Assembly: GCA_014898415.1 (NCBI GenBank)
Contig: RCTD01000015.1
Location: 868,001-932,000 of the forward strand
DNA length: 64,000 nt
Origin: Stromatinia cepivora
Lineage: Eukaryota > Ascomycota > Leotiomycetes > Helotiales > Sclerotiniaceae
Direction: 5' to 3'
Under the pieces are notes generated by a model that was not told the DNA's origin, did not search any database, and saw nothing but the letters and a program-made list of their open reading frames with translations. This document shows positions 26,701 through 38,780 of the stretch, piece after piece. Both the position numbers and the translations under genes were made by a program. The number at the start of each line of letters is the position of its first letter. Within the stretch, counting starts at the first letter, position 1.

Positions 26701-29490
26701 ACTGATCTATTATATATAGATACCCAAATTTAATAAAATTATTATCACTCGAAATATAATATTCAATAAGGAATTCATTTATTATATAAATTCTATTAAT
26801 TAAATGATCGATATTTATATCATAGAAGAGCTTAAACAATTTATTAGAACCTTTAATTTATAAGATCATATCGAAATGAACGGGACGATTATTCAAAACG
26901 AGGACAATCATAAAGATTTCATTTATCTACCTATTTTTATAGATCGAAAAACCTTTGATTCATTCACCAAACGTATTTCAGATCTATTATTTATAAACGA
27001 ATTAATCTTGGAGATAGATATAGATTTAGAGAATGATAATAGAAATAAAAAAATCGATCTAAGATTATTCAATTCATCTAATCCTTCAGATAATAAGGAT
27101 AAGGTATATAATGAAAATATACAAATATCGATTGATCCTTCTATTGAAGAAACTAAAAAAGCCGATTCTTTTATTAAGGAACAATTATATTTTGTAGGTA
27201 AAGATATTGGTATTATTTAAAAAAATATCTATAACAATAATATAGATCCCGATTTTATCGAATATATTGATATAAGGAATATAAAGTATAAACCTATTAA
27301 TTATACCATCAAAATTCTTTGCAATATATATAAAAGTAATTCAAAGATTACTTCAATCGATTAACCTCAATATTCCAAAAGGAAGTATATACATTGGAAT
27401 AATCAATCAAAGTATTCTATAAAGAAAATCCAATCATTATAAAGATTATCGTATCCTATATATTCATTTAATTAATTCATAAAGAATTTATAGATTTATA
27501 ATCTCGAATAAATACTTAAAAGAATTCGTATTATAAGAATTGAAATACCTAGAGCTCAGATCAATCCATTTGAATTTCAATCATACAATTATCATTCAGA
27601 GTTACCTCTCTTCTAAAAATCATTTAGTTTTTGTATCTTAAAATAACCAATATATATACAAAGATAATTATATATACAACAACATCATTAAAAGAACAAT
27701 CCCAACACTAGATTTTATATAAGAATTATTATATCTCAAAAAACAGATTCAATAAGATTATTCCATTTAAACAACTTTCATTTTATATTCTAACCTGATC
27801 AATAAAGAATAAACAATATAAAAGAATATTTTCAATTTATAACAATTTACAATATAATTATTATTAAAATTGAAGCAAAATCATTACTGCCTTTCATTTG
27901 ATCTACAATCAATAGATTACAAACAATATCATTTCCTCGAATTTATACATTTACAATTCTAAAATTACCTTGTTTTTATTATTAATTAAAAGATTATCAA
28001 ATAAAATATTGATTCAAATAGAACTACAATCTTGAAATTAATAATCTTAAGGCTAGAAAAACCTAACATAAAATCGATTCTGGATCGGAATTTACAAAAT
28101 CAATTCCTCTTCAATGAATATTTATATATAAATACAATAATCAAGATTTAATCATTCATTATTGCTTATATTTAATAATACAAAGAGATCTTCAAATTAA
28201 AAATATTATTGAGATTATTTACGCCATTATATTAATAAATCAATCATTCCGAATCGTAATAACAATCACCATTAAATACAATCTCGAAATAAAGCAATAT
28301 AATATAATCAATACCTTCATCAATATTCTACACAATCCTTCTAATACCCCAATTGTATACTATTTATCTGATAAATACAAAATCCCAAACAAAAATATTA
28401 TAATCGATTGAACTTTATATAATCTACAAAATTCCCCAATTATATAGTTTAGGAATTTCATTTGGACATTCGAAAAATTAAGATTAATATAATGCAAAAA
28501 GGAACTATATTTATACATTAACCTAGAATACATTATTATAATTCTTTTTTTTGTAGATAATATTCAGATCATTTATTATAAGAAAAACAAATCAATTATC
28601 ATAAAGATTATCAAGGGAATCAAAGCTGTATATGAACTATAAGACCTAGAAAACATTAAATAATTTTTAGGTATACGTATACTTTGTGATCGATTCAAGA
28701 AAAAGCTGTAATTAATTCATAATATATATATTAAAAAGATTGCTAAGAAATTCAAAGTAATAAATGGGATAGCAAGTATATTGCTCCTGATAATAATATT
28801 TCGGAAAAATCAGGATCAAGCTTCTATATATATTATAAAAATATATTAAGAAAAAATGGACTTAGTATTATATATTGCAATTATTATAAAAGTAAATATA
28901 TTATTTGCTACTTTGTAATTAAACTATTATTTGATCAATCCATTAAGCAATTATATAAAAGCTATTGATCACTATTTACAATATCTATAAAATATAAAGT
29001 ATCTTGTGATCCAATATAATGATAATCAAATACCACAACTTTTTGTCTTTTCAAACACTTTTTTTGTAGATGATTTAAATACTCATTGATTATCCCAAAG
29101 GTATATTATATCCCTTTTCGATGGCTTAATCGTATAAAAAGTGTTCAAACAAAATATTATGATTATTTTGATTATCGAAATAAAGCTTTTCAAAGTCGAG
29201 TATATATCAAAAGAAACTATAGCAATCTTATATTTCTTAAAAGAAATCGATCTAACAATAAAAAAGCTTGTAACGATCTTTTACGATAATCAATAAACAA
29301 TCAGATTAATGGTTGATGAGAACAAACGAATCATTATGAAATTATATTATATCGATATCCAAAATATATGGTTATATTAAGAATATTCAAAAAAGAACTT
29401 TTATGTAATCTATCTATTGGCCATTGATATGATTATTAATGGGTTCATCAAGAACTTTATAAGATAAAAGTTTAAATACTTCCGATCCCT
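23791..29490 (+). pseudogene. Copia-2 B gag-pol polyprotein remnant
   Basis: Broken Copia polyprotein. The gag region to about 25300 has no clear motif. Protease and the following NFQILECKICIIKRII region lie at 25349-25585, integrase to about 26850, and an acidic linker open at 26876-27220. Reverse transcriptase about 27960-28800: NLEARKT, then FTKSIPLQ-IF-YKY, and FFVDNIQII near 28550, where the catalytic V-D-D is now V-D-N. RNase H about 28850-29480 includes FVDDLNTH and QRYIISLF. Stops replace Trp and Gln throughout. In life it would give capsid, processing, reverse transcription and integration of the element. Confidence 0.8.
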
Positions 29491-30010
29491 TTTCAATTTA
29501 CAAGATATAAACAATAGGATTATAGAATTTGAATAACGATAATCATAAAGTTTGAGTAACGATAATCTGGAGCTTATATTTCTTCTCTTTAATGTGAATA
29601 AAATGAATCCTATTTGGTATTCCAGATTATTATATTTTTCTATGATACACTTTAATTTATATATTTTATATTTATTAGAAAACAAAGAATAATCAAAGCT
29701 GATTACTTTTCTATTCTTTACTTTCCTATCCTTAAAAAAGGATAAGTTTTTTTCTAAGCTTAATAATTTAAAATTCAAGTAAAAGAGTCTTTAGATTATC
29801 TATAATAATTAAGGAATGAAGAACAATTGGAATAATCGGAATTATTGATATTATTGATATTATAGAAGCTAAAGAACTATCCCTTCTTTTCTTTTTCTTT
29901 AAATATACCACCCGCTTTTTTCTCTTCTTCTTTTTTATTACTCTTTCTTTTTTATCCTTATTATTGCTCTCCGAAATCATAATATACTTTTTCCGCTCAG
30001 CCTTTCAAGG
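29491..30010 (-). pseudogene. Copia-2 B 3' region, left part: unexplained readable minus-strand frame
   Basis: After the end of RNase H, 29778-29410 (minus) is open for 122 codons and 29980-29768 for 70. The first is matched by 50268-49894 in copy A (MNFKLL-LE-NLSFF against the same). Its last third is antisense to the RNase H end, so only the part above 29490 can be independent coding. The upper frame is very basic, with runs of Lys and Arg. G2 interrupts the region. I recognise no domain, and a plus-strand reading cannot be excluded. Confidence 0.35.
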
Positions 30011-30015
30011 ATTCT

Positions 30016-30297
30016 TGTGACGCACAAGAGCCGTAGTAGAGCTGAATAAACAGGGTCAATTATGTTCTTTAGAATCTACAATTGAAGAACTATAGCTCAT
30101 AAGGAATGATTAGATATATATATACAAATACCTATTTGTAAACTGCAAAATTATATATAAATATTATTAGGGTTACTATTTTACTATACTAAATCGTATG
30201 ATTCGTAACGTATATATACAGATGATCAGTTTATAAATTGATATAGAAGATAAGAGGTATTATATAATTAATCTCCTGTAATTCACGATTCATGATA
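30016..30297 (-). repeat. Gypsy-3 G2 left LTR (3' LTR)
   Basis: It starts TGTGACGCACAAGAGCC and ends CACGATTCATGATA; 282 bp. The outer start is preserved and the inner end mutated. Confidence 0.93.
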
Positions 30298-30313
30298 TTA
30301 CCCCCCCCTTCGG
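30298..30313 (-). other. Polypurine tract of Gypsy-3 G2
   Basis: On the minus strand CCGAAGGGGGGGGTAA abuts the 3' LTR. Confidence 0.75.
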
Positions 30314-30439
30314 AAAAACTCGTCTTTAAACGTTTCATTCCTTTGTTTCATTGTTATTTCATTAGAAATCAGGTTTTGTAAAGGTTTATAAACTTTAAAT
30401 CAATTAGATTGATTATTTTGGTTGATTTGGTCAATTTAT

Positions 30440-30730
30440 TGGAAATTGATCAAATTGATCAAATTAATCGACCAAATTGACCAAAATGACGAATGAATTG
30501 ATCAAATCGATCAAATCGTTTATCAATTGGTTAAATTAATATTGATTCGTATTCTCTTTGATTTAGGGAACCTTTGAAAGGAAAAAGTTTCAATAGAAAA
30601 GGGAAGGAGGTTGAATTATGGTATAGTGATGATGGGTGGTTAATATGGTCAATTCTGAAATCGATCAAGTTAATCGACCAAATTGACCAAATTGACCAAA
30701 TTGACCAAATCAACCAAATTGAACGAAATC
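30440..30730 (-). repeat. AATTGACCA tandem repeat in the Gypsy-3 3' untranslated region
   Basis: About five consecutive 9-bp units (ACCAAATTG) at 30675-30720, with degenerate units at 30440-30540. A more mutated version is in G1 at about 7960-8235. It lies after the chromodomain, so it is untranslated sequence; the Ile-Trp-Ser repeats read on the minus strand are an artefact. Confidence 0.7.
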
Positions 30731-30959
30731 GACAGGGGTGACATCACATTTCGTTCTTACTATATTCAAGCTTCCCTTTGCATGATTTTTTTGAAATGAT
30801 TATAAGCATATATTGCCTTCGTATTGTTTTGATAATGGCAGCTCGTCTATTGTATAGAGTTCGGGCTATATATATATACAATCAAATTCCCTCGAATTTG
30901 TATGGGTTTTTGATCCTTTTATAATTGTATATATATACATCATTATAAAATCATAACAT

Positions 30960-33900
30960 CTAATCTGTTATATTGAAGAATACTTTTCTTTCCCTTAATT
31001 TTATAGATGAATCGTTATCTATATAATTATAATTATCCTTTTTGCTCTTATAAAGTTTTATCCAATCAATTAATCGATTAGAAGGATCAGGCAATGTTGG
31101 ATTGGTTAGATGAAAATCGTATAGAAGGTATAATGATGTTTTAAGATCGGAAGCAAGATACCAGGTAAGATTGGTATCGCTATTAAACCATGAGATTCTA
31201 TATAATAGGGTTTTTCGTATTTTCTTTACTACTAGGATCTTTTCCATTTCCCATTCCGAATCACCAGTTATATTAATAAGCAAAGGTAATTCGAATATCT
31301 GATCAAGAAGAGGATCATTATATGCCTTATATAATCAGTTTAGAGGGAAAACAGGATGAATTTTCATTGTAATCGGGAGTTCGAGTTTGAAAGAACTTCC
31401 AGATCGACCAATGATCTTGAATCTTCCTTGAATTGGGAAATCCAATTTCTTGGATAATCTTTAAATAGAATAACTCTTTATATTAAACTATACATAATCT
31501 CCGATATCGAAATCGATTTTACACCGATAAGTATTCATAGATTTCGACATCTTGACTTGAATATACAATAAACCTTCTTTCGTTCATATAAAAGCTAATC
31601 TATTATATTTTGTGTATATACAGACATTATATATATTCATATCGTCTGTTGGCTTACCAGCATCTTCCTTTCATTCCTATATACATTTCGATATATACCT
31701 GTATAAAATTTCGTAAAATGTGAACCCTTCTAGAGAATCGTATGGAAGAGTAAGTTATGTGTAATCCATTATAAATAGGAATTCTGATCAATCGTTTTAA
31801 TAATAATTAACAAACGATTTTAATTGCTATTGAAGATATTGATTATAGATCTCAATTTGATTATCGATTTAAGAATAATAAGTAATAGATAATTTGAGAT
31901 CGGTTCCTAGGATTTGGCTGAATTCCTTTTAGAATTGTGATATAAATTGAAGGCTGCAATCCGATACTATAATATCAAAGAGATTATAATATCGATATAT
32001 ATAGTAAAGATATAGTTATATTTGAATTCGAGTATCGATTGATTTATAATAAGGTATAGAGATAGCTTGCTTTGTTAATCGATTAATAATGATTAAAATG
32101 TTATTATATCCGTATTTATCTTTATTAAAATTGCAATAATCCATAATGATATATTGCTATATTTGATTAAAAATCGAAAATGGATACAATAAACCAAAGA
32201 TATGATTGTATAAAACAGAATTGTATTTGCAAATGTAACAATTGTATATATATCTGATTATAATATCGTGTATTCTGAGCTAATAGTATTATTGAAATAA
32301 TAAAAAGTAGGTTTTTCTTATACTAAAATGAATAATAGAAATGGAATTATAGGTTTTACGAATCAGGTAAATTCGAAGGTTATCGATATCAAGCATTATC
32401 AGGTGGTTATTGTAAAGCAAAAGGTCATTTTGGAATGATATATGTTTATAACCTTGGGTAATTTGTATTCTGAATATTAACAAGCTATTTATAGTTTTAT
32501 TTGCTTCGATAATATAATTAATTAGATTGAATCGAGGAACGATTTCATTTAAATCGATACTAGTAATTGTTGTTTCATTTGGGTAATACTTTTGTAAAGC
32601 TTTTTTTATAATTTCAATATCAATTTGGTTATCTTTAATAAACTACTAAAAGTGATTCTTTTTTTTGATATAATTCTGGAGGTCTAATTTATCGATCTAA
32701 TGGGTTAAAATGTTAGCGAAAGGATTATCTTTTTCAGGGCGATATATAATAATGAAGTTATAATCGATTTAAAACTTCTATTCAATGAATTTATCGGATA
32801 TTGAAAGTCTTAATAATCATGAAATATTCAAAGGTCTTATAATCAGTATAAATCTTAATTTTATATAGTGAATCGACGAATTCCGTTCTTCAATGGTTAA
32901 GAGATCGAATGATTGATAGTATTTCCTTATTATGAACTTTGTAGTTCAGTTCAGCAGCAATTATAGTTTTGGAGAAATAAGCTATAGGAAATCAATCTTT
33001 GTTATACTATTATAATAATATATTAGTAACTATTTTATCGGATATATCTGTTTCGAGCATATAAAGGAATCGATGATTATAGTGTTGTAGGAGTGGAGCA
33101 GAGATAAGTTTTTCCTTTAAGATATTGAATATGTTTTAATATACTTTGTCGAATACAAATTTAATATTTGTTTTAATAAATTCATTGAAAGGTTTCATTA
33201 TTATACTATAATCCTTAATAAACCATCAATAAAAATTACAAAAACCGAAGAATGATTGGATCCCTTTCATTATTGTTGGAAAGGTCCAATTCTCAATTAC
33301 CTTAATCTTTTCAGGATTTATTTCTATTTTTTTAATAAAGATAATAAAGTCCAAGTATTTGATGTATATAATATTGAATTCGCATTTCTTGAAATCCATT
33401 TGTAGATCAATAGTTTCTAATCGTTTGAGAATTAATTTAATATAAGTTTGGTGTTTTTCTTTGTTCTCAGAATAGATTAGAATATTGTTGAGGTATATTG
33501 TATAAAAGATGTTTAAGTAATTGAATAGAATATCATTTATATAATGCTGGTAGGTTGCGGGATTATTCGTTAATCCGAATAATACGATCTTGTATTTGTA
33601 TAATCCGTATTGGGTTCGGAAGGTAGTATACTTTTCCGAAGTAGGATTCATTTTTATGTAATGGAAAGCTTAACGAATATCGAGTTTGGTAAAGATCTTA
33701 ATATTGGAAAGCTGAGAAAATATTTTATTGATTAAAGAGAGGGGATATTGATTTTTATATATTAAGGAATTCAATAATCTGAAGTTTATATAGAACCTTA
33801 AATTATTATTGGATTTCTTGATGAATAGAATGGGTGTAATATAAAAAACTTGATTGAATTCAATGAAACCTTTGCTGAAGTTATTTATAATATATTCTTT

Positions 33901-36747
33901 GATGATTTTCAATTGTTCTAAGGATATTTTGTAAAGCGGATTGTAATATAAAACTTGTTCTCCTTTGTCTTCCAATATGATTTTATAATTATAAAATCGG
34001 TTAGAAGGCAAAATGTTTGATTTATATTTGAAAAAGATTTAATAATATTATTGATATTTAAATAGTATTTCAAATTCTGAATCGATTTCGGCCAATACTC
34101 GATCAAATTTTTCTCGAACTTTTGTATTCTTGAATTCGGTTAGGGCAATCAATACTCTCTCTTTTGCATATCATTCGTTTCATTAGAAATCTATTATATT
34201 ATCGAATTCTTTTAGAATAATAATAAAGAATTCAATTTGTTCATCTTTTTTGTATTCTAATTAAAATTTATTGAATTTGAATACACATAGATCGAAAACT
34301 TCAGGCGATATACAAGAAAGGTATTTATAAATCTATAATAATAGTATAATTAGTTGGAAAGAAGATAAATTAAACTTGAAAGGAATCAGGACCTTTTCCT
34401 TTTCAACAAGAATCTATATTACATTCATATTTGAAGATTCTTATTATATATTATCAACTATAATTGATCTATTTAATTATAAATCTTTTCGATTTCAATA
34501 TTCTTCGAACTAATTATCTTATCGATTAGTATTTTGTTAAATTAATCAATCGATCTTCCATTTGTAAAGGGATAATTAAATAACAAAGAGATTATTCGAA
34601 TAAAAGATGATATAGAATCTCTCTTTAGGCCATTTAAAATATCTATTAAAGCAATCGAACTTCGCTCGAATCTCTGATAACCAAAGTCTACCTAAAATAA
34701 TATTATAACTCCCTAATTCAATAATAAAGAAAAGGACAAAAGATTATTCACAATTATCAACCATTAAATTAAGGAATATAAAATAGATAATAGTATAGCC
34801 TTACATATCATTATACTTTTTAACTTCAATTGAAACTTCAAACAGTATAATTCTGAATTTAAATATAGGAAATAAATAAGTAAGAAATATGATATTAATA
34901 AAAACGAATCTATTTACTTTAAAATCAATAAATACTCTTGATTAATAAATATAACCATTTTTCGAAAAATTGTAGGGGAAGATAAATGCTTTTTCTCTTA
35001 TAAGTTTGGTTAGATCAAGAAATCTTATATCCCGTATAATATTTAGAATAAAAACAAAATCTAAATGTTTGATTTTAAATGCTTTTCTTCTTTTAAATAA
35101 ATATTCTATATAACTTCAATTGTAATTTCTGGGCTGAAGTCTTCTTCGGTATCCTGATATTCTTTGAATTCTTTTGCTTCTTTTTATACCATCTCGATTT
35201 CATTGAAATTATCGATACAAAGCATCAATATATATACTATTCCAAGAAAAAGAAAAGGCGATAAGCATTTGAAGTTCGAATAGTTATTAGATATAATAAA
35301 GCCGGTATATCCGGAAAAGATATTCTGAAATGAAAATGGTTTCGGGAATATAAAGATTCCAAAATTGGAATTGTTAAAGTTTTGAAAGAGTTACAAAGGG
35401 TTTATAATAACCATTAATTTGCAAATAACTATAAAGGCTTTTCGATTAACATAATATCGATTTCGTTCTTATAATGAAACTTCGTTTTGATTTATTTTAA
35501 TAAATATATTCACAAATTCTTTTATAATCTTACAATCCTTGATAAATATTATTACTATTTACAAAAGAAAATCGGAAATCTTTTATTCGAAATTCTTAAA
35601 TAAAATTTTATTGTTAGTAATCTCCATTTGGATAATAAATAATCTGAATTTCCTATACCATTCTAAAAAATTGTTATATCGAGTTATATTAGATATAATT
35701 TATATTTTATATTGAAAGCAAACATTATCGATTTCGACCGGGTTCCGATAGATCGCTATAAATTGTTCGATCAATTCGAATACTGTGAGTCAGGGCACTC
35801 GTACATAAAGAATATGACAATATACTTGTTCTTCCGATTCGGTTTGGTCGATTATGTATGTACAGTGTTGCGTTTCATTTTTAAATGATATAATATATAA
35901 CTCGAATCGTTCTATAATCAATAATTGCCATAAATTAACTTTAAATTCAATATCATCGTTAAGTTTAATAATAAGATTTATAGATTTTGATATATATACA
36001 TCTTACTGTGAATTATGATTAACACAGGAATACGATCTTGACCGATTAAATCAACTTCTTGAATAAAAGGACCCTTGATTATTAAATGAATTATTACTTC
36101 TTGAAAAGGAAGGAGAATCCTTAAAGAATTTTGGGTGATTAGATTATCTGATCAAAGTTTTCTTTTTCTGATTTCGGGATCTTCGGGTTTGCTTGGATAA
36201 AAATCCTTGAATTTCGATTAAAGGAATAAGGAAAGTCCTAGATACTATTATTGATCTGAATACCTATATAAGCATCATTTGGGGTTTAGAAAAAGATTAC
36301 ATTATTGCAAAACTTGTTATCACTATAGTTTTCAATTGTCGATTCTCCTTTTTCAAATTTATAATCATTGTATAGAAATCTTGTAATTGTAATAATGATT
36401 TGGAAGAAATAATTGAATTATTAAAAGCATCGGCTTTATATACTGAAATCTTTTCTTTACTAGTTTTCTTTCTTCCAATAGTAATATTATTCAATCCTGT
36501 ATTTATATTTTCTTCAAAGGGTTGTTGAAATAATTAAAGAGAAAAAGAGGGTTCCTCAGAATATACTTTCGAAAATTCGGAGTGTATAAAAGGAGGAGTT
36601 CGTTGCATTGTGAAAGTGATGGTACACTTCTAAAAGGATTTATCTTTATCGATTAGGTCGGAATAGATCTTCTTTCTCTGGGTGTAACATTTGTAAAAGT
36701 TCATTTAAGAAAGTATTATTAAAGTGAGGTATTATTTGGGAGGCCAT
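30960..36747 (-). pseudogene. Gypsy-3 G2 gag-pol remnant with chromodomain
   Basis: Begins at ATG 36747-36745 (MASQIIPHFNNTFLNELLQM), 36 bases inside the 5' LTR. Gag to about 35100; a coiled-type gag piece is open at 36494-36297. The protease near 34920 has lost its active-site motif. Reverse transcriptase 34011-33226: SNQVFYITPILFIKK, NFRLLN, then YKIVLFGLTNNPATYQ and IYLNNILIYS, where catalytic YLDD has become YLNN. The H2C2 region is 32483-32289 and the integrase core follows. The chromodomain 31283-30960 starts EWEMEKILVVKKIRKTLLYR and continues to a typical WY-ASD-K segment. Chromodomains guide integration to methylated histone H3. About six stops or shifts separate the readable parts. 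Confidence 0.88.
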
Positions 36748-36783
36748 CAGATGATCGGATATTTGTAAATGAATTGTAAATAA

Positions 36784-37065
36784 TATAATGTATAAAAGCT
36801 ATAATAGAACTAAATAAATAGGATCAATTATATTCTTTAGAATCTACAATTGAAGAATTATAGCTTATAAGGAGCGATTAGATATATATATATAAATATC
36901 CATTTATGGGCTGTAGGATTGTATATAAGCATTATTAGGGTTACCATTTTATCATACTAAATTATATGATTCATAATGCATGCGTATAGATGATCAGCTC
37001 ATAAATTGATATGGGAGATAAGAGGTATCACGTGGTTAGCCTCCTGTGGTTCACGATTCGTGACA
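36784..37065 (-). repeat. Gypsy-3 G2 right LTR (5' LTR)
   Basis: It starts TATAATGTATAAAAGCT (mutated form of TGTGACGCACAAGAGCC) and ends CACGATTCGTGACA (preserved). Confidence 0.93.
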
Positions 37066-37070
37066 ATTCT

Positions 37071-38453
37071 GATGAGTAATACAATAAGGAAAAAGGGAAC
37101 AACGATGTAGGGGCAAAAGAACAACTTTTTTTTTTCTCCTTGATTTTCAATATCATTTTTATTGCAATTCTATATTTCTGCTTGGATTATATAATCAACG
37201 ATTAGTATATTATAAAGATAGGGGATGAATGAAAAACTTATTTTCGAATTTTACTAATGAATAGTAATATAATAATCTACTAAAGGATGGAGGAAAATCG
37301 GTAAGGGAGTATACAAATAAATACCACAATTTCAATATTAACAATTATTCGATTTAAAAGAATTAATAAAGTATTTATTATAGAAATTATATCTCCCAAT
37401 AATCAATGATTTTATATATCGAATATATAAATAATTGTTTTTTTCTTTATAATTCTTTTTATCTTTTATTTTGATTAAAGAGCCAACAATTTTTGATAAT
37501 CTTTTTTTTTTCTTTTCTTTATTTAATTCATTATCCAAAAAATCTGATATTAAAGGATCGAATAGATTGTTATTATCAAATAAAGAAATACTTCTTTTTT
37601 TTTTCTTTATTGAATAATCTTTACCTTAATAATTACAAATATAAAATTAATAAAATCTTTCAATTATATAATAAAATTCAAAAATGAAATTTACCTCCAA
37701 ATTATTATTTGAATCTATAATTGATAATTGATTACAATAAGTAATAATTCTTTTGATAAAGGGGAATAATTTCTGAAATAAATAATTGTATATCATTTTA
37801 GAAACAAATTTAATTAAATTATATTTCTAAAGATCGATATTTTAGTTCATTATCTATACTAAATTTATTAATTCTTTTTATTCGATTTGATAATTCTTCA
37901 AAGAAGTACTGAAATCTTTTTTTGTATTCGATTCTTTCAAAATTTTCTTTTCAACTGCTGTTTGCTTAATACAATTGAGATTCGTTTGCTTAGCCTTTTT
38001 AGACCCCGAAATCTTAAATATGATAATAATTAATAAAAGTTTAATTAAAACAAAAACAAAAATATAAAAAAGAGATCCATATATCTTTAAAAATTCATTC
38101 ATTTTATTTCGTTATTACGATCAATATATTGTAATCTAATAATTATATACATTCTCAATTGCTATGCCGCAGAATCAATTATTCATTTATATTCTTTTAA
38201 TAGAAAACTTTCTTTTTATTATTCAAAATCTTGATTTCGAAGAATATCACAAATAATAAACCAAAGATCAAAAGAAATTTATGATTTATATATAATCAAA
38301 TTCTTTTCTATTCTAAAGATATTAGGATCATTTTAGATTTATACATTATACTATTCCTTTGTTGATATTTATTTATAATCGTATTATATATTCATTCATA
38401 AATTATATAAATTGTTACTTTTATATCTTTTCATTTATTTCAGATCGCCTTCC
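37071..38453 (-). pseudogene. Copia-2 B 3' region, right part: minus-strand frame with membrane-type start
   Basis: Continuation of the extra 3' region beyond G2. 38102-37878 (minus) is open for 74 codons; it starts MNEFLKIYGSLFYI, runs into a hydrophobic stretch FVFVLIKLLLIIIIF suitable for one membrane span, then a KK-rich segment. Copy A has the same start at about 51535 (MNEFLKIYRSFFYILIFVLIK). Further down, 37538-37338 is open, with a Lys-rich start; in copy A the same stretch continues in another frame with several TAA/TAG at likely Gln positions. This suggests a real antisense gene of roughly 540 codons, now broken. A plus-strand open frame (37493-37687, also in A) competes. Confidence 0.35.
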
Positions 38454-38466
38454 GATCTGGGGGGTA

Positions 38467-38775
38467 TATTATAGAAAACTCTGTAATCCTCTATATCTTA
38501 TAAAAAATCAAAGTGTATACTTTTCAATCAGAATGAAGGATCTATTAACCCTTACCAATCTATTAATTGATAAAGTGATCCTAATATACTAATAAACAAA
38601 GATCTAGCTTAATTAAGGTGTATATCGGCTAAATAACCATTCATTTGTTCTATATATACAGCTCTTGATTTATATAATCAAGGGCAAGTCATTCAATTCT
38701 TTTACTCTACCAATCACGTGTACCACCTATTCAACGATCCCTGAAAGTGCTGTGTAATTATACTATCCCGTGATA
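38467..38775 (+). repeat. Copia-2 B 3' LTR
   Basis: It starts TATTATAGAAAACTC (mutated) and ends ACTATCCCGTGATA (preserved except the final CA to TA). Directly upstream (38454-38466) lies GATCTGGGGGGTA, the probable polypurine tract. Confidence 0.92.
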
Positions 38776-38780
38776 ATATC

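Larger units (their letters stand above)
30016..37065 (-). mobile_element. Gypsy-3 copy G2, innermost element of the nest
   Basis: Structurally complete Gypsy element, 7,050 bp, minus strand, with 282-bp LTRs (30016-30297 and 36784-37065) and exact TSD ATTCT (30011-30015 and 37066-37070). A polypurine tract and chromodomain lie at the left (3') side and the gag start codon at the right. It is the youngest insertion of the nest by position. Confidence 0.94.
23466..38775 (+). mobile_element. Copia-2 copy B inside Copia-5 copy H
   Basis: Plus-strand Copia element with 309-bp LTRs (23466-23774 and 38467-38775) and exact TSD ATATC (23461-23465 and 38776-38780). It is interrupted by Gypsy-3 copy G2; the net length is 8,255 bp, long for a fungal Copia. 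Order: LTR, gag, protease, integrase, reverse transcriptase, RNase H, about 2 kb of unusual 3' region, LTR. Confidence 0.92.

Noticed and set aside
30531..30713. Minus-strand frame with repeated Ile-Trp-Ser units as a repeat protein
   Set aside because: It is the translation of a 9-bp tandem repeat in the 3' untranslated region after the chromodomain.
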